Shown: positions 8,919 through 19,653, numbered from the stretch's first letter. The stretch: 64,000 nt of DNA from Gammaproteobacteria bacterium (GCA_016194635.1 JACQBC010000017.1:62001-126000); one strand, 5' to 3'. Translations and numbers: made by a program. The notes: generated from the sequence alone by a model not told the origin.

Positions 8919-10675
8919 AGATTGCGCACCGTAAGTTCGATACTCTGGTGATCGGCGCTGGCGGGGGCGGGTTGCGCGCCGCCTTGCAGCTCGCCGAGGC
9001 CGATACCAGTGTCGCCGTGGTCTCAAAAGTATTTCCCACCCGGTCACATACCGTGGCCGCGCAGGGGGGGATTAACGCCGCCTTGGCCAATGTGCGTCCG
9101 GATAATTGGCACTGGCATATGTTCGATACCGTCAAGGGCAGCGATTATTTGGGTGATCAGGACGCGATTGAATATATGTGCCGTGCCGCGGCGCATTTGG
9201 TGATCGAATTGGAGCACGCCGGCGTACCTTTTTCACGGCTACCCGACGGCAAGATCTATCAACGCCCGTTTGGCGGCCAAAGCCAAAATTTCGGGGGTGC
9301 CCAAGCCGCGCGTACGTGCGCCGCGGCGGATCGCACCGGGCACGCGATGCTGCATGCGTTGTATCAACAAAATATTCGCGCCAAAACCCATTTCTTTGAC
9401 GAGTATTTTGCGATTGATATGCTGCAGGACAAAGAGGGCGTTATTTTGGGCGCGCTGATCATGGAAATTGAAACCGGCGAAGCTCTATTGATCGAAGCCA
9501 AGACCACGCTGCTGGCGACCGGTGGAGTAGGGCAGTTATTCCGCACCAATACCAATGCGCATATCAATACCGGCGATGGCATGGGCATGGCTTTACGCGC
9601 CGGCATTCCCCTGGAAGACATGGAGTTTTTCCAATTCCACCCCACCGGTATCGCGGGACGTGGCATGTTGATCACCGAGGGCGCACGCGGTGAAGGCGGT
9701 TATTTGCTGAATAAAGACGGCGAGCGTTTCATGGAACGGTATGCACCGCATGCGAAGGATCTTGCCAGCCGCGATGTGGTGAGCCGTGCGATCGCTACCG
9801 AGGTACGCGAAGGCCGTGGCTGTGGGCCGCAGGGGGATCACGTGATGTTGAAGCTCGATCACCTGGGTAAAGAAGTCCTGGACAAACGTCTACCGGGTAT
9901 TTCATCCATGGTACGCACGTTTTTAGGCATCGACCCCGCGCAAGAATCGATCCCGGTATTTCCAACCGCGCATTACACCATGGGTGGGATCCCCACCAAC
10001 CGTTATGGTCAGGTGGTGGTGCCGATTGCACAAGGCGAAGAGGCGATTCCCGGATTATATGCCGTGGGTGAATGCGCCTGTGTGTCGGTCCATGGCGCTA
10101 ACCGTCTGGGTGGTAACTCGTTGTTAGACATCGTGGTGTTCGGCCGCTCGGCGGGCAATCACATTATCGACTATTTACGTGAACATCGTTACCACCGTCC
10201 CATGGACGAAAGCAGTGTAGAGCAGGCACTGGCGCGTTTAGCCCGCTGGGATCAAAAAGGTGCCGGGGAGTCGGTGGCGAAATTAAAATACGATTTACAA
10301 ACCGCCATGGAGCATTATTGCGGTGTGTTCCGTACCGAGGAGGTATTGCAGGAAGGTGTTGTAAAAATTAAAGAACTAGAACAGCGTCTACAACACGCGC
10401 GGTTGCAAGATCATAGCAGGATATTTAATACCGCGCGGGTTGAGGCGTTAGAATTAGAAAATCTGATGGATGTGGCCCTGGCCACGGTGTGCTCGGCCGC
10501 GGCCCGCAAGGAAAGCCGCGGCGCCCATTCGCGGATTGATTATCCCAAACGCGACGACGCCCATTGGCTGAAACACAGTTTGTACTACAAGCAAGGCCAA
10601 CGTATGGCGTATAAACCGGTGCGCTTAAAACCACTGACGGTGGAGACTTTTCCACCGAAGGAACGGGTGTATTAA
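8915..10675 (+). CDS. sdhA: Succinate dehydrogenase flavoprotein subunit
   Basis: Catalytic flavoprotein of complex II, 586 residues, oxidising succinate to fumarate on the cytoplasmic face. The FAD-binding [11 protein letters not shown] is at residues 14-24, and His45 in [11 protein letters not shown] is the site of covalent FAD. The substrate-site segments [10 protein letters not shown] and the catalytic-arginine region are present, as is [13 protein letters not shown] near the C-terminal third. The ATG at 8915 overlaps the sdhD stop. Covalent flavin attachment is probably helped by the sdhE product encoded downstream. Confidence 0.97.
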   Translation: MKIAHRKFDTLVIGAGGGGLRAALQLAEADTSVAVVSKVFPTRSHTVAAQGGINAALANVRPDNWHWHMFDTVKGSDYLGDQDAIEYMCRAAAHLVIELEHAGVPFSRLPDGKIYQRPFGGQSQNFGGAQAARTCAAADRTGHAMLHALYQQNIRAKTHFFDEYFAIDMLQDKEGVILGALIMEIETGEALLIEAKTTLLATGGVGQLFRTNTNAHINTGDGMGMALRAGIPLEDMEFFQFHPTGIAGRGMLITEGARGEGGYLLNKDGERFMERYAPHAKDLASRDVVSRAIATEVREGRGCGPQGDHVMLKLDHLGKEVLDKRLPGISSMVRTFLGIDPAQESIPVFPTAHYTMGGIPTNRYGQVVVPIAQGEEAIPGLYAVGECACVSVHGANRLGGNSLLDIVVFGRSAGNHIIDYLREHRYHRPMDESSVEQALARLARWDQKGAGESVAKLKYDLQTAMEHYCGVFRTEEVLQEGVVKIKELEQRLQHARLQDHSRIFNTARVEALELENLMDVALATVCSAAARKESRGAHSRIDYPKRDDAHWLKHSLYYKQGQRMAYKPVRLKPLTVETFPPKERVY

Positions 10676-10748
10676 CTGCAGGCCAAGTAGCGTGTGACCG
10701 CTTATAGTCTAAATAGTAATATAGAGGCATCAACCTAGGTGAATGACC

Positions 10749-11444
10749 ATGCGTTTTCAGGTGCAACGTTACAATCCAGAAACCGATAAGCTGCCGTATT
10801 TGAAAGAGTACGAGCTGAACACTATACCCACCGGCATGATGCTACGTGATGCATTGTTGCAAATCAAGGCGCAGGACGAGAGCTTTACCTTCCGGCATTC
10901 CTGCGGTGAGGGTGTCTGTGGATCGGACGCGATGAATATCAATGGCAGCAATGCCTTGGCCTGTTTAACCCCGCTGTCGACCTTGTCGCAACCGATTGTG
11001 GTGCGATCGGTGCCGGGAATGCCGATCATTCGCGATTTGGTGGTGGACATGAGCCAGTTCTACCACCATTATCGGGCGATTAAGCCTTATTTGATCGTCC
11101 ACGATCCCATGCCCGAAGTGGAATTACTGCAATCCCCCGAAGATCGCGACAAGCTCGATGGACTGTATGAATGTATTCTTTGTGGCTGTTGTACAACGGC
11201 GTGCCCGTCGTTTTGGTGGAATCCGGATAAATTCCGTGGCCCGGCGGCCTTATTGCAGGCTTATCGATTCTTGGCGGATAGCCGCGATCAGGCCACTAAC
11301 CAGCGATTGCAGGAATTGGACGGGCCTTACCGCATGTTTCGATGCCATACCATCATGAATTGCACCAGTGTATGCCCCAAGGGGCTGAATCCGTCGGCGG
11401 CGATTCACAAAATCAAAGAGCTGATGCTCAAGGAAATGATTTAG
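10749..11444 (+). CDS. sdhB: Succinate dehydrogenase iron-sulfur subunit
   Basis: Iron-sulfur subunit of complex II, 231 residues. The 2Fe-2S ligands are Cys52, Cys57, Asp60 and Cys72 in SCGEGVCGSD and LACLTP; the aspartate in place of a cysteine is the same as in E. coli. The 4Fe-4S and 3Fe-4S sites are in CILCGCCTTACPSFWW and CHTIMNCTSVCPKG. Two ATG codons lie close together; AGGTGA abuts the first (10743) but is well spaced from the second (10749), so the second is chosen. It is separated from sdhA by 73 bases. Confidence 0.95.
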   Translation: MRFQVQRYNPETDKLPYLKEYELNTIPTGMMLRDALLQIKAQDESFTFRHSCGEGVCGSDAMNINGSNALACLTPLSTLSQPIVVRSVPGMPIIRDLVVDMSQFYHHYRAIKPYLIVHDPMPEVELLQSPEDRDKLDGLYECILCGCCTTACPSFWWNPDKFRGPAALLQAYRFLADSRDQATNQRLQELDGPYRMFRCHTIMNCTSVCPKGLNPSAAIHKIKELMLKEMI

Positions 11445-11448
11445 TCGC

Positions 11449-11706
11449 ATGATTGCATCCGGCGATGAAGCACGCGCGCGCCTACGTTGGCAATGCCGAC
11501 GCGGCATGTTGGAGTTGGATTTGTTATTTGAACATTTTCTTGCAACTCAATTTGAACAGGCGGATAGCAAAACTCAAACGCTGTTTTACGAATTGCTGAC
11601 CTACGCCGATCAGGATTTGTTTGAATATTTCTTTGGTCACTCGCGACCGGATAATAAGGATATTGCCGATGTCATCGAACGAATTCGCCGCGCCGCTGCG
11701 GCTTGA
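11449..11706 (+). CDS. sdhE: FAD assembly factor SdhE
   Basis: Small helical protein of 85 residues that promotes covalent flavinylation of SdhA. The key motif RRGMLELD is at 17-24, giving the conserved RGxxE. It follows sdhB by four bases. Its 3' end overlaps ygfX by 38 bases, the same pair as in E. coli, where SdhE (CptB) was also proposed to counter YgfX (CptA). Confidence 0.93.
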   Translation: MIASGDEARARLRWQCRRGMLELDLLFEHFLATQFEQADSKTQTLFYELLTYADQDLFEYFFGHSRPDNKDIADVIERIRRAAAA

Positions 11707-12121
11707 ACTGGCCGCGTCACGCTTATACTCGCGTTATCTCCTGAGTATCCATTTACTGGGATTTATCACCGCGTGTACGCCCACCCAGTTTCCCTGGACT
11801 ATTAATTTATTCATCATGATTGTCGTGGCGGGATCTGCGGCACGCTACTGCCCAGTGTGGTTTCAAACAACAAAACCCACCGCGCTTTGGGTATGGCAAG
11901 ACACCTTGCATTGGCGGGAAACACAATCGGATATAACCTGGCGGTTAATGCCCAAGTATTTTCTTTCACGGTGGGTGATTATAGTGCGGTTACAATCCGG
12001 ACGTGGGCAGTGCCGTGTGGTGATTTGGCGCGATGCCTTGCCCATTGAGGTATTTACCGCATTATACCGTCGCTTGAAGTTCCAGCGTTATACCGTGCAA
12101 AGATCGGCTACAGGGGTGTAA
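11669..12121 (+). CDS. YgfX-like membrane protein (CptA family)
   Basis: Protein of 150 residues with a hydrophobic hairpin near the N-terminus (about 24-55), then a basic soluble part ending in [18 protein letters not shown]. Its place after sdhE and its shape match E. coli YgfX, reported as a membrane-bound inhibitor of cytoskeletal proteins paired with SdhE; that toxin role is debated. ATG 11669 lies within the sdhE gene. Its last 34 bases overlap the 3' end of nadB on the other strand. Confidence 0.75.
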   Translation: MSSNEFAAPLRLELAASRLYSRYLLSIHLLGFITACTPTQFPWTINLFIMIVVAGSAARYCPVWFQTTKPTALWVWQDTLHWRETQSDITWRLMPKYFLSRWVIIVRLQSGRGQCRVVIWRDALPIEVFTALYRRLKFQRYTVQRSATGV

Positions 12122-13710
12122 CTAGGAGGGGTGAGGATTGTGTCCTGGGGCGGTTTACTATTATCGGTGTGTGGATAATCCAAGGTGTAGTGTAAACCAC
12201 GGCTTTCCTTGCGGCGTAACGCCGATTGAATCATTAAATGGGCACACACCGCTAAATTGCGCAGTTCTAATAAATCGTTGGTAACGCGAAAATTGCCGTA
12301 GTAGTCATCGATTTCCTGCAGTAATAAATTTACCCGGCGTTGTGCCCGTTCCAGACGCTTAGTGGTACGTACAATACCGACATAGTCCCACATAAAGCGG
12401 CGCAGTTCGTCCCAATTATGCGTGACCACGACTTCTTCATCCGAATCGGTGACACGCGATTCATCCCATTCGGGTAGTGGGTGGCTGACGGGCTGCCGTT
12501 TGCTGCGGGCGATGTGTTCGCTGGCGGCCTGGGCATAGACCAGACATTCAAGCAGCGAATTACTCGCGAGGCGATTGGCGCCGTGCAATCCCGTGTGGGC
12601 AACCTCGCCTATGGCGTATAAACCGGGGATATCGGTTTGTCCGTGTTTATCCGTGATCACACCCCCACAGGTATAATGCGCCGCGGGAACCACGGGGATC
12701 GGTTGTTTGGTCAGGTCGTAACCAAATTGTAAACACCGTGCGTAAATGGTCGGAAAATGGTTGGTAATAAATTCAGCGGGTTGGTGGCTGATATCCAGCA
12801 ATAAATGTTCGCTGCCCAGACGTTTCATTTCATGGTCAATCGCCCTGGCCACGACATCACGCGAGGCCAACTCACCACGGGGATCAAAACGCTGCATGAA
12901 TTCTTTGCCGTCCGGCAAGCGCAACTTTGCGCCTTCACCGCGTAAGGCTTCTGTCAACAAGAATGCCTTAGCATGAGGGTGATACAGACAGGTAGGATGA
13001 AATTGGTTAAATTCCAGGTTCGCTACCCGGCAACCGGCACGCCAGGCAATCGCGATCCCATCGCCCGAGGCCGTATCGGGATTTGTGGAGTATAAATATA
13101 CTTTGCTGGCTCCACCGGTTGCTAACACGGTCGCCGCGGCGCGAAATACCCGCACGTGGTTAGAGCGGCGGTCTAGGACATACACTCCCAGGCATTGTTG
13201 TGTGTTTTTACCCAGTTTGCTGGCAGTAATTAAATCAATAGCAATATGCTGTTCATAAATTTTTATATTCGGATGTCGGCGCACGCGCGAGGCGAGAGTG
13301 GTTTCAACCGCCCTGCCGGTGGCATCGGCGGCATGGATCACACGGCGATGTTGGTGGCCTCCTTCACGGGTTAAATGATAGTGCCCGTCGAGGCTATCCT
13401 GGTCACGGGTAAAAGGTACACCCAGTGAAATTAACCAATCGATATTTTCCTTGCCGTGGTTAACCACATACTGTACCACCTCAGGGTGGCACAAGCCCGC
13501 TCCAGCGATCTGGGTATCCTGGCTGTGCGACTCGGCAGAATCGGCGTCATCCAATACCGCCGCAATCCCTCCCTGCGCATAATAAGTGCTGCTTTCTTCC
13601 AAAAATACTTTTGTTATCAAAGAGATATGATTGCAATCGGCTAGACGCAAGGCTAAACTCAGGCCGGCGGCACCCCCACCGATAATAATCACGTCTGATT
13701 CAATTTGCAT
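12088..13710 (-). CDS. nadB: L-aspartate oxidase
   Basis: Cytoplasmic FAD enzyme of 540 residues that oxidises L-aspartate to iminoaspartate, the first step of NAD synthesis, passing the product to NadA. The FAD-binding [11 protein letters not shown] is at about 11-21, [13 protein letters not shown] follows at about 46-58, and [13 protein letters not shown] and [12 protein letters not shown] form the substrate region, as in the succinate dehydrogenase superfamily. It is divergent from rpoE, the same arrangement as in E. coli. The 3' end overlaps that of ygfX. Confidence 0.95.
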   Translation of the reverse strand: MQIESDVIIIGGGAAGLSLALRLADCNHISLITKVFLEESSTYYAQGGIAAVLDDADSAESHSQDTQIAGAGLCHPEVVQYVVNHGKENIDWLISLGVPFTRDQDSLDGHYHLTREGGHQHRRVIHAADATGRAVETTLASRVRRHPNIKIYEQHIAIDLITASKLGKNTQQCLGVYVLDRRSNHVRVFRAAATVLATGGASKVYLYSTNPDTASGDGIAIAWRAGCRVANLEFNQFHPTCLYHPHAKAFLLTEALRGEGAKLRLPDGKEFMQRFDPRGELASRDVVARAIDHEMKRLGSEHLLLDISHQPAEFITNHFPTIYARCLQFGYDLTKQPIPVVPAAHYTCGGVITDKHGQTDIPGLYAIGEVAHTGLHGANRLASNSLLECLVYAQAASEHIARSKRQPVSHPLPEWDESRVTDSDEEVVVTHNWDELRRFMWDYVGIVRTTKRLERAQRRVNLLLQEIDDYYGNFRVTNDLLELRNLAVCAHLMIQSALRRKESRGLHYTLDYPHTDNSKPPQDTILTPPSYTPVADLCTV

Positions 13711-13837
13711 ACGTTAGGGCACAGATCACTCTATAATGGGTGGTTACGAACTAACTATTTACAAAAGATACTTTAGGTCTGAGAGTGCTTGCGTTTAAAA
13801 TGGGTGTGACAGGTAAACGAAAATTCTCCATCCCGGG

Positions 13838-13866
13838 CGAACTCTACCATGTTTAGTCGGTCAGAA
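13838..13866 (+). promoter_or_regulatory. Predicted sigma-E-type promoter upstream of rpoE
   Basis: GAACT at 13839-13843 and TCAGA at 13861-13865 are 17 bases apart, the same geometry as GAACT..TCTAA in the autoregulated E. coli rpoE promoter. Transcription would begin near 13872, about 45 bases before the rpoE ATG. A consensus TATAAT at 13732-13737 further upstream, with TTGCAT 21 bases before it, could be a weaker sigma-70 start. Pattern matched by eye. Confidence 0.55.
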
Positions 13867-13915
13867 GCTGAGATCTCCGGACACTTTAAAGGTATGAACA
13901 AGGTTGTAGTCCGGA

Positions 13916-14497
13916 ATGAGTGAGCGCGAAAGTGACCAGCTGCTGGTGGAACAGGTTTTACGTGGTGACAAACGGGCATTTGATGCCTTAGTTATTCGTT
14001 ATCAATCGCGCGTGGTGAAGGTTATTTCCCGCTACGTGCGCGACTCCGCCGAGTCACTGGATCTCGCGCAAGAGGCGTTTATCAAAGCCTACCGGGCTCT
14101 ACCGGATTTCCGAGGTGAGAGTGCGTTTTATACATGGTTGTACCGAATTGCAATTAACACCGCTAAAAATTTTCTTGCCTCACAAGGACGGCGCCCACCG
14201 CAAGAAGATGTGGCGATAGAAGATGCCGAATATTATGATGGTCCATCCGAACTTAAAGACACCGCTACTCCGGAGCAATATATGCTCCGCGACGAAATTG
14301 AACGTGTTATCTTTCAAACGATCGAATCTTTACCCGATGAACTACGTACTGCAATTACCTTGCGGGAGTTGGAAGATATGAGTTATGAGGAAATTGCCGA
14401 GGCCATGAATTGTCCAATAGGTACGGTGCGTTCTCGGATATTTCGTGCGCGTGAAGCCATCGATAAACAACTCAAGCCGTTATTGAGTGGGGAATGA
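13916..14497 (+). CDS. rpoE: RNA polymerase sigma factor RpoE/AlgU
   Basis: Extracytoplasmic-function sigma factor of 193 residues, the envelope-stress sigma-E. Region 2 is in DALVIRYQSRVVKVISRYV and DLAQEAFIKAYRALPDFRGES; region 4 is in LPDELRTAITLRELEDMSY and GTVRSRIFRAREAI. It leads rseA-rseB-mucD and is held at the membrane by RseA. A sigma-E-like promoter at 13838-13866 suggests it drives its own transcription. Confidence 0.96.
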   Translation: MSERESDQLLVEQVLRGDKRAFDALVIRYQSRVVKVISRYVRDSAESLDLAQEAFIKAYRALPDFRGESAFYTWLYRIAINTAKNFLASQGRRPPQEDVAIEDAEYYDGPSELKDTATPEQYMLRDEIERVIFQTIESLPDELRTAITLRELEDMSYEEIAEAMNCPIGTVRSRIFRAREAIDKQLKPLLSGE

Positions 14498-14525
14498 CCA
14501 GGTGTAGTGTTGTAGAGGTGATGCC

Positions 14526-15065
14526 ATGACTGACACAAACAATGAATTGCTTTCCGTGCTGATGGACGGTGAATTAACCGACGATTTTCGCCAGGTACTA
14601 CAGCAATTTAAAACCGATAGCCACTTGCGTTCCAAGTGGGCCCACTATCATCTGATTCGTGATACCCTCAAACAGCGGCATTTACCCCAAGCAACCACTC
14701 TCAGCGAACGGGTCACCAACGCCTTGGCGGATGAGCCAGTGTTACTTGCTCCTTTTGTAAGACGTCACGTGACGAAACAAACCCGTCGTTTGGTAGGTTG
14801 GTCGGTGGCCGCAAGTGTATTGCTGGCGGCGGTCGTGTGGGTCGGTCAGCAGACCATCTCGGGAACGAACGATGACACCTCCCAGGAATTGGTGGCTTTT
14901 AATCAAGAAGGCCAAGTTACACCCGAAGTGGAGCAGACCCTCAGCGATTATATTGTAAATCACAATGAATATTCAGCCAGCGCGCGCATGCAAGGTATGC
15001 TGCCCTATACGCGGCTGGTTAGTTATACTGCATCACAAGATCACACATCGAACCGGGTAGAATAG
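14526..15065 (+). CDS. rseA: Anti-sigma-E factor RseA/MucA
   Basis: Single-pass inner-membrane anti-sigma factor of 179 residues. The cytoplasmic N-terminal part begins NNELLSVLMDGELTDDFR, typical of the RseA sigma-binding domain. One membrane helix lies at about 89-107, then a periplasmic tail ends with SARMQGMLPYTRLVSYTA, characteristic of MucA. Stress-triggered cleavage of this protein by DegS- and RseP-type proteases releases sigma-E in relatives. Its stop abuts the rseB start. Confidence 0.93.
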   Translation: MTDTNNELLSVLMDGELTDDFRQVLQQFKTDSHLRSKWAHYHLIRDTLKQRHLPQATTLSERVTNALADEPVLLAPFVRRHVTKQTRRLVGWSVAASVLLAAVVWVGQQTISGTNDDTSQELVAFNQEGQVTPEVEQTLSDYIVNHNEYSASARMQGMLPYTRLVSYTASQDHTSNRVE

Positions 15066-16037
15066 ATGTTATTGCTACAGCGTGTCGCGTCAGCCGGGCT
15101 GATGCTGGCGACTACTTGTGTTTTTGCCACCGATACAAAACAAATCGAACAGTGGTTACAGCAAATGCATTCCGCTGCGCATACTCTCAACTACATTGGA
15201 ACCTTCGCCTACCAACAAGGGCGGCAACTCACTGCGATGCGTATTATTCATGCGGTTGATCCCGAGCATGGCGAACGCGCCCGCCTGATATCCCAAGATG
15301 CGATAGGTCGCGAGGTGATCCGCGACCGCGACCGTCTGCTGTGTATATTGCCGGATATACATTCTGTGATCGTTGAAAAAGGCAGGCAGGAATCGGAATT
15401 TCCTCCTGAGTTTCCCGTTGATATTGATGAATTAATGGACACCTACACTTTTGTCCTTGAGAAGCAAGAACGGGTTACAGGGCGTACTGCGCAAAAACTT
15501 GTGATTAAACCCAAAGATAAATTTCGTTACGAACACCGCCTATGGATTGACACTCAGACTGGATTATTACTGCAAAAGAAAATGTACGACGAACATAAGC
15601 ATTTGATCGAACATTTTGTATTCACCGAAATCCAGTTCCCAACCCAACCTATTGAAGATGAACAATTTGAACCAGGTATCACTAGCAAGGATTACAAATG
15701 GGTAGAAACAGGCGATGAATCTGATCCTGCGCAATCCAGAGGTGGTTGGACTGTATTGAATCTACCCGCTGGATTTTATGAAGACGTGGCGCGTCACCAC
15801 CGCATGCCAAATACAAAATCGTATATCGATCACTTAGTGTATACCGATGGTTTAGCCTCGGTATCGGTATTTATTGAGCCCTTAACTGCGAAATCCAAGA
15901 AACTCAACGGGGCGTCACGGCTAGGAGCGGTTAACGCCTACGGACGCGTCACGGAAAAATACCATATTCTTGCCGTGGGTGAAGTACCGCAATCCACGCT
16001 TAGAATGATTAATACATCGGTCTATTACAAAGAATAA
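15066..16037 (+). CDS. rseB: Sigma-E regulatory protein RseB/MucB
   Basis: Periplasmic protein of 323 residues with a signal peptide at about 1-21. The MucB/RseB N-terminal lipoprotein-like domain (YIGTFAYQQG, about 43-52) and the C-terminal domain (WTVLNLPAGFYE) are both present. RseB binds the RseA periplasmic tail and off-pathway lipopolysaccharide and gates RseA cleavage. It starts directly after the rseA stop. Confidence 0.93.
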   Translation: MLLLQRVASAGLMLATTCVFATDTKQIEQWLQQMHSAAHTLNYIGTFAYQQGRQLTAMRIIHAVDPEHGERARLISQDAIGREVIRDRDRLLCILPDIHSVIVEKGRQESEFPPEFPVDIDELMDTYTFVLEKQERVTGRTAQKLVIKPKDKFRYEHRLWIDTQTGLLLQKKMYDEHKHLIEHFVFTEIQFPTQPIEDEQFEPGITSKDYKWVETGDESDPAQSRGGWTVLNLPAGFYEDVARHHRMPNTKSYIDHLVYTDGLASVSVFIEPLTAKSKKLNGASRLGAVNAYGRVTEKYHILAVGEVPQSTLRMINTSVYYKE

Positions 16038-16067
16038 ATGTAACATCCATGAAAAAGGAGCTTAGCA

Positions 16068-17534
16068 GTGAATAGAACTAAACGATCCCTCCCCTATGTG
16101 GTAGGCCTCGCATTTTTATTGATTGGTTTAGTACCGTTGCAAGGATTTGCAACAGCGACAGCAGGACTCCCCGATTTTACCGAGTTAGTGGAAAAAGTTG
16201 GCCCCGCTGTGGTCAATATTAGTACCACCCAAAAGATCAAGCGCAAGAAATTACCCGCCTTACCGCAAGGCCGTGATCTCCCGGACATGCCCGAGGATTC
16301 CCCGTTTGGAGATTTATTCCGGCATTTTTTTGGGGACCCGGACGGTGGTGGCGGACCTAATGAATTTAATACCCAGTCCCTGGGTTCAGGGTTTATCGTT
16401 GACACCAGTGGTTATATCCTTACCAACCAGCATGTGGTGAAAGATGCCACCGAGATTGTGGTGCGTTTAAATGATCGACGCGAACTTAAGGCCAAGGTCA
16501 TCGGCAGTGATGCGCGCAGTGATATCGCCTTATTAAAAATTGATGCCACTAATCTGCCGGTGTTAAAACTGGGTAATTCCGAGAAAGAAAAGGTCGGCGA
16601 ATGGGTGATGGCGATAGGCTCGCCGTTTGGCTTTGATCATTCGGTATCCGTCGGTGTCATCAGCGCGATGGGACGTAGCTTGCCCAGTGAAAATTATGTG
16701 CCGTTTATCCAAACCGACGTCGCTATCAATCCGGGCAACTCCGGTGGTCCGTTGTTTAATTTACAAGGTGAGGTCATCGGGATTAATTCCCAAATATATA
16801 CCCGCTCCGGCGGTTTTATGGGCTTGTCGTTTGCGATCCCTATTAATGTGGCAATGGATGTCGTAAAACAAATTAAAGAGAAAGGTAAAGTGACCCGTGG
16901 TTGGTTGGGGATCTTAATCCAAGATGTCAACCGCGAGCTGGCCGAATCGTTTGGCATGGATAAACCCATGGGCGCCGCGGTATTACGTGTTCTTGAAAAT
17001 TCACCGGCGGAGAAAGCGGGGTTCAAAGTCGGGGATGTGGTGGTCGAATTCGACGGTAAAACCATCCATACGTCGTCCGATTTACCCTTAGCGGTGGGCA
17101 GTACGCCGATCGGTAAAAAGGTTAAGGTTAAAATTATCCGCGATGGTAAACCTACTTCACTGACCGTCAAGATTGCCGAGCTACCGGCCGAGGATCAACT
17201 GGCCGAACGCGGCGGCGGTGGCGATAACGACAGTGAAGAAAAACCCGCCGAGGTGAACCGTCTGGGGCTTTCGGTAGAAGAACTGTCCGCTGATATCCGC
17301 ACCCGCGAAGAGATCAAGCAGGGTGGTGTGGTAGTCACCAAGGTGAGTGACGGCCCCGCGAGTGATGCTGGAATACACCGTGGCGACATCATTTTGAAGC
17401 TCAACAATCAAGATGTAAAAGGCGTGGCAAATTTCCGCGAGATTGTCGAGGCCCTACCCAAGGGTAAATCCGTGGCCGTATTGATTCAGCGTCACCGATC
17501 GCCGATGTACATTCCCCTAAAGACCAGTGACTAA
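16068..17534 (+). CDS. mucD: Periplasmic serine protease DegP/MucD
   Basis: HtrA-family protease and chaperone of 488 residues. The signal peptide spans about 1-30. The catalytic triad is His122 (NQHVVKDA), Asp152 (DARSDIALL) and Ser225 (NPGNSGGPL). Two PDZ domains follow, at about 270-365 and 395-485. The GTG at 16068 has a strong AAAAAGGAG seven bases upstream. It takes the place in the operon held by rseC in E. coli; Pseudomonas likewise has mucD here. Known role: removes misfolded outer-membrane proteins and damps sigma-E. Confidence 0.95.
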   Translation: MNRTKRSLPYVVGLAFLLIGLVPLQGFATATAGLPDFTELVEKVGPAVVNISTTQKIKRKKLPALPQGRDLPDMPEDSPFGDLFRHFFGDPDGGGGPNEFNTQSLGSGFIVDTSGYILTNQHVVKDATEIVVRLNDRRELKAKVIGSDARSDIALLKIDATNLPVLKLGNSEKEKVGEWVMAIGSPFGFDHSVSVGVISAMGRSLPSENYVPFIQTDVAINPGNSGGPLFNLQGEVIGINSQIYTRSGGFMGLSFAIPINVAMDVVKQIKEKGKVTRGWLGILIQDVNRELAESFGMDKPMGAAVLRVLENSPAEKAGFKVGDVVVEFDGKTIHTSSDLPLAVGSTPIGKKVKVKIIRDGKPTSLTVKIAELPAEDQLAERGGGGDNDSEEKPAEVNRLGLSVEELSADIRTREEIKQGGVVVTKVSDGPASDAGIHRGDIILKLNNQDVKGVANFREIVEALPKGKSVAVLIQRHRSPMYIPLKTSD

Positions 17535-17811
17535 ACCGCGGCTGACACTTTACCTGCGGCCAGACTGTCATTTGTGCGAGGAATTTCTGCTGCAATTGCA
17601 GCAGTTTCTGGTCGGCAGGGACGTCGCGCTGCAGGTTATTGACGTGGACAGTGATTTGGACACGGCCGAACGTTTTGGTCCCCGGGTGCCGCTGCTGGCG
17701 GGTGACCAGGGTGAATTATGCCACTACGAATTTGATCAACTAGCCCTGCAGACGTATTTAAGCCCTGACCAATATCCGATAAAATGCCCCCTCAATAAAG
17801 GCACCGGCTAG
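17527..17811 (+). CDS. Glutaredoxin-like protein (DUF836 family)
   Basis: Small thioredoxin-fold protein of 94 residues. The redox motif is Cys14-His-Leu-Cys17 in LRPDCHLCEEF, and the cis-proline segment is RVPLLAG. The DUF836 family is annotated as glutaredoxin-like, with no defined substrate. The GTG start overlaps the last eight bases of mucD, so it is coupled to the protease gene; a redox helper for envelope stress is possible but unproven. The last codons and the stop lie inside a terminator hairpin. Confidence 0.85.
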   Translation: MTKPRLTLYLRPDCHLCEEFLLQLQQFLVGRDVALQVIDVDSDLDTAERFGPRVPLLAGDQGELCHYEFDQLALQTYLSPDQYPIKCPLNKGTG

Positions 17812-17820
17812 GTGCCTTTT
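17797..17820 (+). terminator. Rho-independent terminator overlapping the glutaredoxin-like stop codon
   Basis: AAAGGCACC (17797-17805) pairs perfectly with GGTGCCTTT (17811-17819) around a five-base loop, followed by a short T run. The TAG stop of the upstream gene (17809-17811) is in the loop and the first stem base. It would end the sigma-E operon before lepA, but a ribosome reaching the stop would disrupt it. Confidence 0.7.
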
Positions 17821-17844
17821 GCATAACATTGGCCAGGGGTTGCG

Positions 17845-19653
17845 GTGAGCGATTTATCACATATTCGTAATTTTTCCATTATTGCTCATATTGACCACGG
17901 CAAGTCCACCCTGGCGGATCGTTTTATTCAGCTCTGTGGTGGATTGAGCGCGCGTGAAATGTCCGAGCAGGTCCTGGATTCGATGGACCTGGAGAAAGAG
18001 CGCGGTATCACGATCAAGGCCCAGAGTGTCAGCTTGAACTACCAAGCCAAGGACGGGCGGCACTATTTACTCAATATGATCGATACCCCAGGCCATGTTG
18101 ATTTTGCTTATGAGGTGTCGCGGTCGCTGGCGGCCTGCGAAGGGGCATTATTAGTGGTGGATGCCTCGCAAGGTGTCGAGGCCCAAAGCGTCGCCAATTG
18201 TTATACCGCCCTTGAACAGGGACTGGAAGTGGTCCCGGTATTGAATAAAATCGATTTACCCCAGGCTGAACCCGCGCGCGTAATCCATGAAATCGAAGAG
18301 ATCATTGGTATTGCGGCGCAAGACGCCATCAGTGTCAGTGCCAAGACCGGTCAGGGGGTTGATCAACTTTTGGAAATTTTAGTAAAACGGATCCCCGCTC
18401 CCAGCGGCGAGATTAATACGTCCTTACAAGCCCTGATCATTGACTCGTGGTTTGATAATTATTTGGGGGTGGTGTCACTGGTGCGAGTGGTGAACGGAGA
18501 ATTAAAGGCTCGGCAGAAGATCACGGTAATGTCGATAGGCCGTCACTACGTCGTGGACAAAGTTGGTATTTTTACACCGAAGAAAAAAGCCACCGAGAGT
18601 TTGAAGGCCGGAGAAGTCGGCTATGTCATTGCCGGCATCAAGGAGATCGACGGTGCCCCGGTGGGGGATACCATTACCACCACTGATCGTCCCGCCGACA
18701 AATCCTTACCGGGGTTTAAATCCATAAAACCGCAGGTGTTTGCCGGGTTATTTCCCATCGACAGCGAACAATACGAAGCCTTGCGCGATGCCTTGGCCAA
18801 GCTGCGTCTCAACGACGCCGCATTGTTTTATGAACCGGAAACCTCGCAGGCCCTGGGTTTTGGTTTTCGTTGTGGGTTTTTGGGCATGCTGCACATGGAA
18901 ATCATTCAAGAACGTTTAGAACGTGAATATAATTTAAACCTGATTTCCACGGCCCCTACCGTGGTATTTGAACTGGTCACGAGTAAAGGCGAAACGATCC
19001 AGATCGATAACCCCGCTAAAATGCCCGACCCTGGGTTTTATACCGAAATTCGTGAACCGGTTATTATCGCCCATATTCTCGTGCCACACGACTACGTGGG
19101 AAACATTATCAGCCTGTGCATGGAAAAACGCGGCGTACAGAAAAAATTACAGTACCTAGGCAGTCAAGTCTCAATAAGTTACGAATTGCCGTTAAATGAG
19201 GTGGTGATGGATTTTTACGATCGTCTCAAATCGGTGAGTCGTGGTTATGCCTCGTTGGATTACGAATTCGCCCGTTTTCAAGCCTCGGACCTGGTTAAAC
19301 TGGATATCCTGATTAACGGTGACAAGGTGGATGCCTTGTCGTGTATCATTCATCGTTCGGTTTCCCAAACCCGCGGGCGCGAATTGGTGGAAAAGATGAA
19401 AGAACTTATTCCGCAACAGATGTTTGAGGTGGCGATACAAGCGGCGATTGGCGCCAAAGTGATTTCGCGTACCAATGTAAAGGCGCTGCGAAAGAACGTC
19501 ACCGCTAAATGTTACGGCGGGGATATTACCCGCAAACGCAAGCTGCTTGATAAACAAAAAGAAGGTAAACGCCGCATGAAACAGGTGGGCAAGGTTGAAA
19601 TACCGCAAGATGCGTTTTTGGCTGTACTCAATGTTGGAAAGGATCCTAAATGA
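17845..19653 (+). CDS. lepA: Elongation factor 4
   Basis: Ribosome-associated GTPase of 602 residues, promoting back-translocation or initiation fidelity. G1 AHIDHGKST is at 14-22, then DTPGHVDF (G3) and NKIDLP (G4). The LepA-specific C-terminal domain ends in [16 protein letters not shown]. It starts at GTG 17845, 25 bases after a terminator, and overlaps lepB by four bases (ATGA). The lepA-lepB pair is conserved across the class. Confidence 0.97.
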   Translation: MSDLSHIRNFSIIAHIDHGKSTLADRFIQLCGGLSAREMSEQVLDSMDLEKERGITIKAQSVSLNYQAKDGRHYLLNMIDTPGHVDFAYEVSRSLAACEGALLVVDASQGVEAQSVANCYTALEQGLEVVPVLNKIDLPQAEPARVIHEIEEIIGIAAQDAISVSAKTGQGVDQLLEILVKRIPAPSGEINTSLQALIIDSWFDNYLGVVSLVRVVNGELKARQKITVMSIGRHYVVDKVGIFTPKKKATESLKAGEVGYVIAGIKEIDGAPVGDTITTTDRPADKSLPGFKSIKPQVFAGLFPIDSEQYEALRDALAKLRLNDAALFYEPETSQALGFGFRCGFLGMLHMEIIQERLEREYNLNLISTAPTVVFELVTSKGETIQIDNPAKMPDPGFYTEIREPVIIAHILVPHDYVGNIISLCMEKRGVQKKLQYLGSQVSISYELPLNEVVMDFYDRLKSVSRGYASLDYEFARFQASDLVKLDILINGDKVDALSCIIHRSVSQTRGRELVEKMKELIPQQMFEVAIQAAIGAKVISRTNVKALRKNVTAKCYGGDITRKRKLLDKQKEGKRRMKQVGKVEIPQDAFLAVLNVGKDPK

